From: Myxococcales bacterium
GTDB taxonomy: Bacteria > Myxococcota_A > Bradymonadia > UBA4248
Direction of reading: 5' to 3'
Length of the DNA: 10,719 nucleotides
Assembly (NCBI GenBank): GCA_004554395.1
Contig: SFMP01000016.1
Span: 1-10,719, forward strand
In this document: in pieces, positions 7,509 to 10,719 of the stretch
How the letters are laid out: the number at the start of each line of letters is the position of its first letter
Numbering within the stretch: position 1 is the first letter of the stretch
Program-made: the position numbers and the translations under genes
The notes under the pieces: model-generated
Seen by the model: the letters and a program-made list of their open reading frames with translations, nothing else
Databases searched by the model: none
Told to the model about the DNA's origin: nothing

Positions 7509-9173
7509 ATGAAAGGCGCATGGCAAATCGGCATTTTTTGTATGTCTATGATGGCGATCTCGGGCTACGGTTGCAAATCGCATGCGCCTGGCGATGCGCC
7601 CGAGGCTTTGGAACCTGCAACAGGTGCCAATGCAACCGATACCGATTCCCATCATCTATATCACAATTCACCATCGATAAAAGGAGCCACGATGTCGATC
7701 CGTCAATCCGTATTAGCTGGTCAATGGTACGCGCGCGATGCGAAACAATTGCGTTCATCGATTGAGTCGTATTTGGCCGATGCACAGCGCACGGCGGCCA
7801 AATCGGGAACCGATGCCGCCGACAGTTTGGGCACAATTCACGCCATCGTCGTGCCGCATGCGGGGCACGTTTGGTCGGGTCCTACGGCGGCTGCTGCCTA
7901 TCGCATACTCAAAAATCATCACTACAAACGCATATTCATCTTGTGCCCCAATCATCGCATGCCCGTCTATGGCGTCGTTTCGGTTTCTGCCGATGCCTTC
8001 GAAACGCCTCTCGGCCCCGTCGCCGTCGATAGAGCTACAGTCGAATCATTGCGCAATGCCGGGCTCGTGCGCATCGACGATGCCGCACATCGCCGTGAAC
8101 ACGCCATCGAAATACAACTCCCCTTTATACAAGTCGTCTTTGGCGACGATTTGCCCCAAATCGTCCCACTCATCGTCGGCGATATCGACCAACAATTCGC
8201 CCAAAACTTCGCCCAATATTATCGCGCAAACATCGCCGACGACGCGCTCATCGTCGTTTCGAGCGATTTCCTACACTACGGCGAAGCATACGGCTATGTC
8301 CCATTTGGCGACCCCATCCAAGCGCAAATCGAAGCCTACGACGCCAAAACGGTCAAGGCGTTTTCGCTCCTCGATGCCCCTGCTTTCGACGAATTTGCCG
8401 ATGCTCACCCACATGCCGCCTGCGGCATCAATGCACTACGGCTCGCCGCAAACATCTACGATGGCCAAGCACAAACCGTCACACAGCTCGCCTACGATAC
8501 ATCGGGCCGCCGATCGGGCGACGACGATATGTCGGTATCCTATGTCGCTCTGGCGATAACGGGCAATGCCTCCCCATCAAATGCCAACAAAGACGCCGAT
8601 CATATACACAAAAAAGGAGATCCCATGCTCAACGAATCACAACGCGCCACAGCCCACGACCTCGTCAAACGCGCCCTCGCACAAGCCGTTTCAAAAGGGC
8701 GCGAAACGCCCATGCCATCCGACGAACCTGCCGCTAAAGAAGCCCCTTTTAACGAGCGATTCGGCGTCTTCGTCACGCTACACGACGCCTCGGGCGATTT
8801 GCGAGGATGCATCGGCAATATCTTGCCCGTCGCCACACTCGCCGAGGGGCTCTGGGGGCGAGCTCAAGACGCCGCACTCAACGACCCCCGATTCGATCCC
8901 GTCACTCCCGCCGAGCTCTCGTCTCTATCGATCGAAATCTCGGTGCTTTCGCGCCCCGTGCCCGTCGCCAGCCCCAACGATATCGAAATCGGAAAACACG
9001 GCATTCTGCTCAAAAAACGCGGCCGTTCCGCCGTCTTCTTGCCACAAGTCGCCCCAGAACAAGGCTGGAACCTCGAAACGACACTCAATCACCTCGCTCT
9101 CAAAGCTGGGCTCGCTCCTAGCGCTTGGCGCGAAGGCACTTCTTTCGAAGTCTTCGAAGCCGAAGTTTTTTAA
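7509..9173 (+). CDS. MEMO-AMMECR1 fusion with lipoprotein-like leader (AmmeMemoRadiSam proteins B and A)
   Basis: The 554-residue frame joins three parts. Residues 1-61 look like a lipoprotein signal (hydrophobic stretch, then Cys22 in the imperfect lipobox SGYGC) and a polar linker. Residues 62-351 are a MEMO domain: VPHAG with H117, CPNH with H149, SSDFLHYG (251-258) and AACG with C305. H117, H149 and C305 correspond to His49, His81 and Cys244 of human MEMO1; the 32-residue gap between the histidines is identical. After a linker, residues 373-554 are an AMMECR1 domain with its LRGCIG signature (431-436). These families make up two-thirds of the AmmeMemoRadiSam system; the reaction is not settled, and the radical-SAM partner is not in the window. 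AGGAG (7498-7502) lies 6 nt before the first ATG. Two further AGGAG-ATG pairs sit exactly at both domain starts (7692, 8625), so shorter products are possible. The true start could be 7692 if the leader is not translated. Confidence 0.9.
   Translation: MKGAWQIGIFCMSMMAISGYGCKSHAPGDAPEALEPATGANATDTDSHHLYHNSPSIKGATMSIRQSVLAGQWYARDAKQLRSSIESYLADAQRTAAKSGTDAADSLGTIHAIVVPHAGHVWSGPTAAAAYRILKNHHYKRIFILCPNHRMPVYGVVSVSADAFETPLGPVAVDRATVESLRNAGLVRIDDAAHRREHAIEIQLPFIQVVFGDDLPQIVPLIVGDIDQQFAQNFAQYYRANIADDALIVVSSDFLHYGEAYGYVPFGDPIQAQIEAYDAKTVKAFSLLDAPAFDEFADAHPHAACGINALRLAANIYDGQAQTVTQLAYDTSGRRSGDDDMSVSYVALAITGNASPSNANKDADHIHKKGDPMLNESQRATAHDLVKRALAQAVSKGRETPMPSDEPAAKEAPFNERFGVFVTLHDASGDLRGCIGNILPVATLAEGLWGRAQDAALNDPRFDPVTPAELSSLSIEISVLSRPVPVASPNDIEIGKHGILLKKRGRSAVFLPQVAPEQGWNLETTLNHLALKAGLAPSAWREGTSFEVFEAEVF
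7682..7694 (+). promoter_or_regulatory. Internal ribosome-binding site and ATG at the start of the MEMO domain
   Basis: AGGAG (7682-7686), within an AAAAGGAG run, lies 5 nt before an in-frame ATG at 7692. The next codons encode MSIRQSVLAGQWY, the typical beginning of a MEMO protein. Starting here gives a 493-residue cytosolic MEMO-AMMECR1 protein without the signal. This site matches the consensus at least as well as the one at 7498, so it may be the main start. Confidence 0.7.
8615..8627 (+). promoter_or_regulatory. Internal ribosome-binding site and ATG at the start of the AMMECR1 domain
   Basis: AGGAG (8615-8619), preceded by a run of A, lies 5 nt before an in-frame ATG at 8625. Initiation here would give a free 182-residue AMMECR1 protein beginning MLNESQRATAHDLV. 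It sits in the polar linker (residues 352-372) between the two domains, where a gene boundary would be expected if they were separate genes. Confidence 0.65.
9138..9171 (+). terminator. Candidate intrinsic terminator overlapping the end of the MEMO-AMMECR1 gene
   Basis: ACTTC (9138-9142) pairs with GAAGT (9162-9166) and TTCGAA (9144-9149) with TTCGAA (9153-9158), with a small internal loop. An alternative compact stem is CTTCG (9152-9156) with CGAAG (9161-9165). A T-run to 9171 follows directly and contains the first base of the TAA stop codon. The terminator would therefore be encoded within the last codons. The stem is AT/GC mixed and not very stable. Confidence 0.45.
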
Positions 9174-9220
9174 TCCCCATACCCCTCGACCAATTAGACC
9201 TCGGCAATGCAACGTGATGT

Positions 9221-9249
9221 TTGCGCACAAAAGAGAGCTATGATAAAAT
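9221..9249 (+). promoter_or_regulatory. Candidate promoter of the HEAT-like lipoprotein gene
   Basis: TTGCGC (9221-9226), a 17-bp spacer and TAAAAT (9244-9249) make the best promoter match in the 147-bp gap. Transcription would begin near 9256, giving a leader of about 65 nt. An overlapping TATGAT (9239-9244) is an alternative -10 box without a well-placed -35. Confidence 0.5.
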
Positions 9250-9320
9250 CTCTAGCATCGTTCCAAATCGGGGGATATTCATGTCATTATTTGGTGGGGG
9301 TTACCCAAGGAGAATGAACT

Positions 9321-10508
9321 ATGTTCAAAAAGATCATCTTGATTGCGATGGCTACGGCTTTGACCGGCGCGACTTTTACGGCATGTGGTAAGAAAACCGA
9401 CGATGTAGCCGACGGCAGTGCCGTCGCTCAAGCAGGCAACGCCCCGACGATCGATTGCTCTGCGGTGACCGAAGAATCGCTCATCGCTAGCGTCAAAGGC
9501 GCTACCGCAACCGAAGACGAATCGATCGCCATCTTCGAAGCTCTACAATGCTGCAAGATCGACGATAAATTAGAGCGAAACTCGAAAGAATGCGAAGTCA
9601 CCCGCGCCATCGAAGCGCTCGACAAGGATAAGAAAAAACTCGTCCGCACGACCAAAGTCGCCGATAAACTCGTCAAACACCCATCGAACATCGTCCGCGC
9701 CTATCCTCTCGAGCGATATGCCACGTTCTGGGGCAAAAAAGCCGAAAACGTCGATGCCATGGCAAAAGCTTATGCCGACGAAAAAGATCCCTACGTCCTC
9801 AAATCGATCGCCCAATATGCTGCCAGCTCGGCAAACGATAGCCAAGAACTCGGCAACCTCTTCAAATCCATGCTCAAGAACGACAACGACATCGTCCGAA
9901 ACAAAGCCGTCGGCGCTCTAGGCTCACCCCATGCCGTCAAAGTCGAAGGCGTCGTCGACGCCCTCACTCCCATGATCAACGATTCAAACATCGACGTCGC
10001 AAAACGCGCTTGCGAAGGCATCGGGCGCTTGCACGACGACAAAGCCGTCGAACCCATCGTTGCCGCCCTCAACGACGAAGCCAAATCCGATATCCACGGA
10101 TCGTGCCTCAAAGGCTTGCAATGGCTATGGCTCGACTTCCCATCGCACGAATCGACGAGCGAAGCCGCCTACAAAGCATCGCTCGACTACCTCAACAAAA
10201 CACCGCGATCCGAAAAAGTCCCTGCATGGAACGCCGTCGGCGCCTTTAACAGCATCAGCGCCTCGAAGATCAACGCGTGGAAAGACAAGGCCACCTACTA
10301 CAAACCCGCCGATCTCGTCGCCGCCTATTCGGCCATCGTCAAAGATACGGCAACCGATTGGCGCGCACGCCAAGCCGCGCTCAAGGGCATTGCCGTCCAC
10401 GGCACAAAAGCCGACGTCGAAGCTCTGCGCGCCTCGATCGAGGCCGATCCCAAAAAGACCGTCTTGCAATCGACATTCGATAAAGCACTCACCGACGCCG
10501 CGAAATAA
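9321..10508 (+). CDS. Lipoprotein with HEAT-like helical repeats
   Basis: The 395-residue product starts with a charged and hydrophobic signal (MFKKIILIAM...) and the lipobox FTAC, so Cys22 should be lipidated and the protein anchored in the envelope. After a low-complexity linker and a cysteine-containing segment (C46, C77, C78, C91) it shows degenerate HEAT/armadillo-like helix pairs: around 120-136 (HPSNIVRAYPLERYATF), 153-168, 187-201 (NDNDIVRNKAVGALG), 220-250 (DVAKRACEGIGRLHDDKAVE) and 347-373 (WRARQAALKGIAVHG). Such repeats act as protein-binding scaffolds; the partner is unknown and no catalytic motif is seen. AAGGAG (9307-9312) lies 8 nt before the ATG. The gene appears to have its own promoter and is followed by a strong hairpin at 10519-10552, so it is probably transcribed alone. 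Confidence 0.88.
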   Translation: MFKKIILIAMATALTGATFTACGKKTDDVADGSAVAQAGNAPTIDCSAVTEESLIASVKGATATEDESIAIFEALQCCKIDDKLERNSKECEVTRAIEALDKDKKKLVRTTKVADKLVKHPSNIVRAYPLERYATFWGKKAENVDAMAKAYADEKDPYVLKSIAQYAASSANDSQELGNLFKSMLKNDNDIVRNKAVGALGSPHAVKVEGVVDALTPMINDSNIDVAKRACEGIGRLHDDKAVEPIVAALNDEAKSDIHGSCLKGLQWLWLDFPSHESTSEAAYKASLDYLNKTPRSEKVPAWNAVGAFNSISASKINAWKDKATYYKPADLVAAYSAIVKDTATDWRARQAALKGIAVHGTKADVEALRASIEADPKKTVLQSTFDKALTDAAK

Positions 10509-10518
10509 TCGCACGACG

Positions 10519-10552
10519 GGCGTTGCCTTGGCCTCTTTGCCACGGCAACGCC
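10519..10552 (+). terminator. Strong hairpin after the HEAT-like lipoprotein gene
   Basis: GGCGTTGCC (10519-10527) pairs perfectly with GGCAACGCC (10544-10552). After one T/C mismatch, TGGC (10529-10532) pairs with GCCA (10539-10542) around a CTCTTT loop. It begins 10 nt after the stop codon. What follows is A-rich, not T-rich, so it is either an unconventional terminator or a 3'-end stabiliser of the mRNA. Confidence 0.55.
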
Positions 10553-10574
10553 AGGGATAAAAAGAAAACCCACA

Positions 10575-10719
10575 TTCCCCCTCGCCCAATATGTCACATC
10601 TGCCGTAGGCAGATGTTTATTCCCCCTCGCCCAATATGTCACATCTGCCGTAGGCAGATGTTTATTCCCCCTCGCCCAATATGTCACATCTGCCGTAGGC
10701 AGATGTTTATTCCCCCTCG
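10575..10719. repeat. 45-bp tandem repeat array with a perfect hairpin per unit
   Basis: Identical 45-bp units at 10575-10619, 10620-10664 and 10665-10709, with a fourth begun at 10710 and cut by the window edge. In each, ACATCTGCC and GGCAGATGT form a perfect 9-bp stem around GTA (10596-10616, 10641-10661, 10686-10706). Because 45 is divisible by three, the minus strand stays open through the array as a 15-residue repeated peptide; I regard this as a by-product, not a gene. The sequence is unrelated to the other two repeat types in the window. Confidence 0.9.

Noticed and set aside
7485..7655. Longer N-terminus of the helicase (57 more residues)
   Set aside because: The extra residues precede the conserved Rep/UvrD beginning and lie antisense to the leader of the MEMO-AMMECR1 gene.
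9281..9390. Small plus-strand frame starting ATG at 9281 with GGGGG upstream, overlapping the start of the HEAT-like gene
   Set aside because: It is short, has no clear ribosome site and continues out of frame into the lipoprotein gene. I treat it as chance.
10325..10687. Minus-strand open frame with a 15-residue repeated peptide, partly over the 45-bp array
   Set aside because: It is open only because 45 is divisible by three, and it continues antisense through the HEAT-like lipoprotein gene. It has no ribosome site or recognisable domain.

Overview
The window is chromosomal bacterial DNA of moderate-to-high GC. It holds six protein-coding genes, separated by intergenic DNA full of hairpin-forming tandem repeats. 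The short lipoprotein with three four-cysteine units, the HEAT-like lipoprotein, and the mix of UbiB-like kinase, ClpB and Rep-like helicase suggest a myxobacterium-like or other deltaproteobacterial lineage. That placement is inference from gene style only; there is no rRNA or other marker here.

Layout. Positions 1-126 carry the end of a 38-bp hairpin repeat array. The disaggregase gene clpB follows (267-2843, +). A 201-bp gap then holds a second kind of repeat, including a 22-bp tandem unit. Next come an AarF/ABC1/UbiB-family kinase (3045-4766, +) and a cysteine-rich lipoprotein (4757-5149, +), overlapping by 10 bp and probably in one operon. From 5150 to 5441 there is no gene: this stretch holds a 40-bp tandem repeat array of the same hairpin family as the left edge, in opposite orientation, then a GC-rich piece. 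A Rep-type helicase lies on the minus strand (5442-7484). Only 24 bp away and divergent is a 554-residue MEMO-AMMECR1 fusion (7509-9173, +), two of the three parts of the AmmeMemoRadiSam system. A HEAT-like lipoprotein (9321-10508, +) ends the gene set. A strong hairpin and a third, 45-bp hairpin repeat array run off the right edge.

The genes do not form one pathway: protein disaggregation, membrane quinone-type kinase, surface lipoproteins, replication/repair helicase, and the poorly understood MEMO/AMMECR1 pair. No phage, transposase, CRISPR, toxin or defence gene is visible.

The two most interesting signals are these. (1) A hairpin repeat family occurs at 1-126 and 5161-5280; its copies differ in sequence yet keep base pairing, with a bulge at the same place, and in the left copies tandem G-A mismatches and a GCAA loop. 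(2) The MEMO-AMMECR1 reading frame carries an AGGAG ribosome-binding site and ATG exactly at the start of each of its three parts (lipoprotein leader, MEMO, AMMECR1), all in frame with no stop between, as if one gene could yield an exported fusion, a cytosolic fusion and a free AMMECR1.
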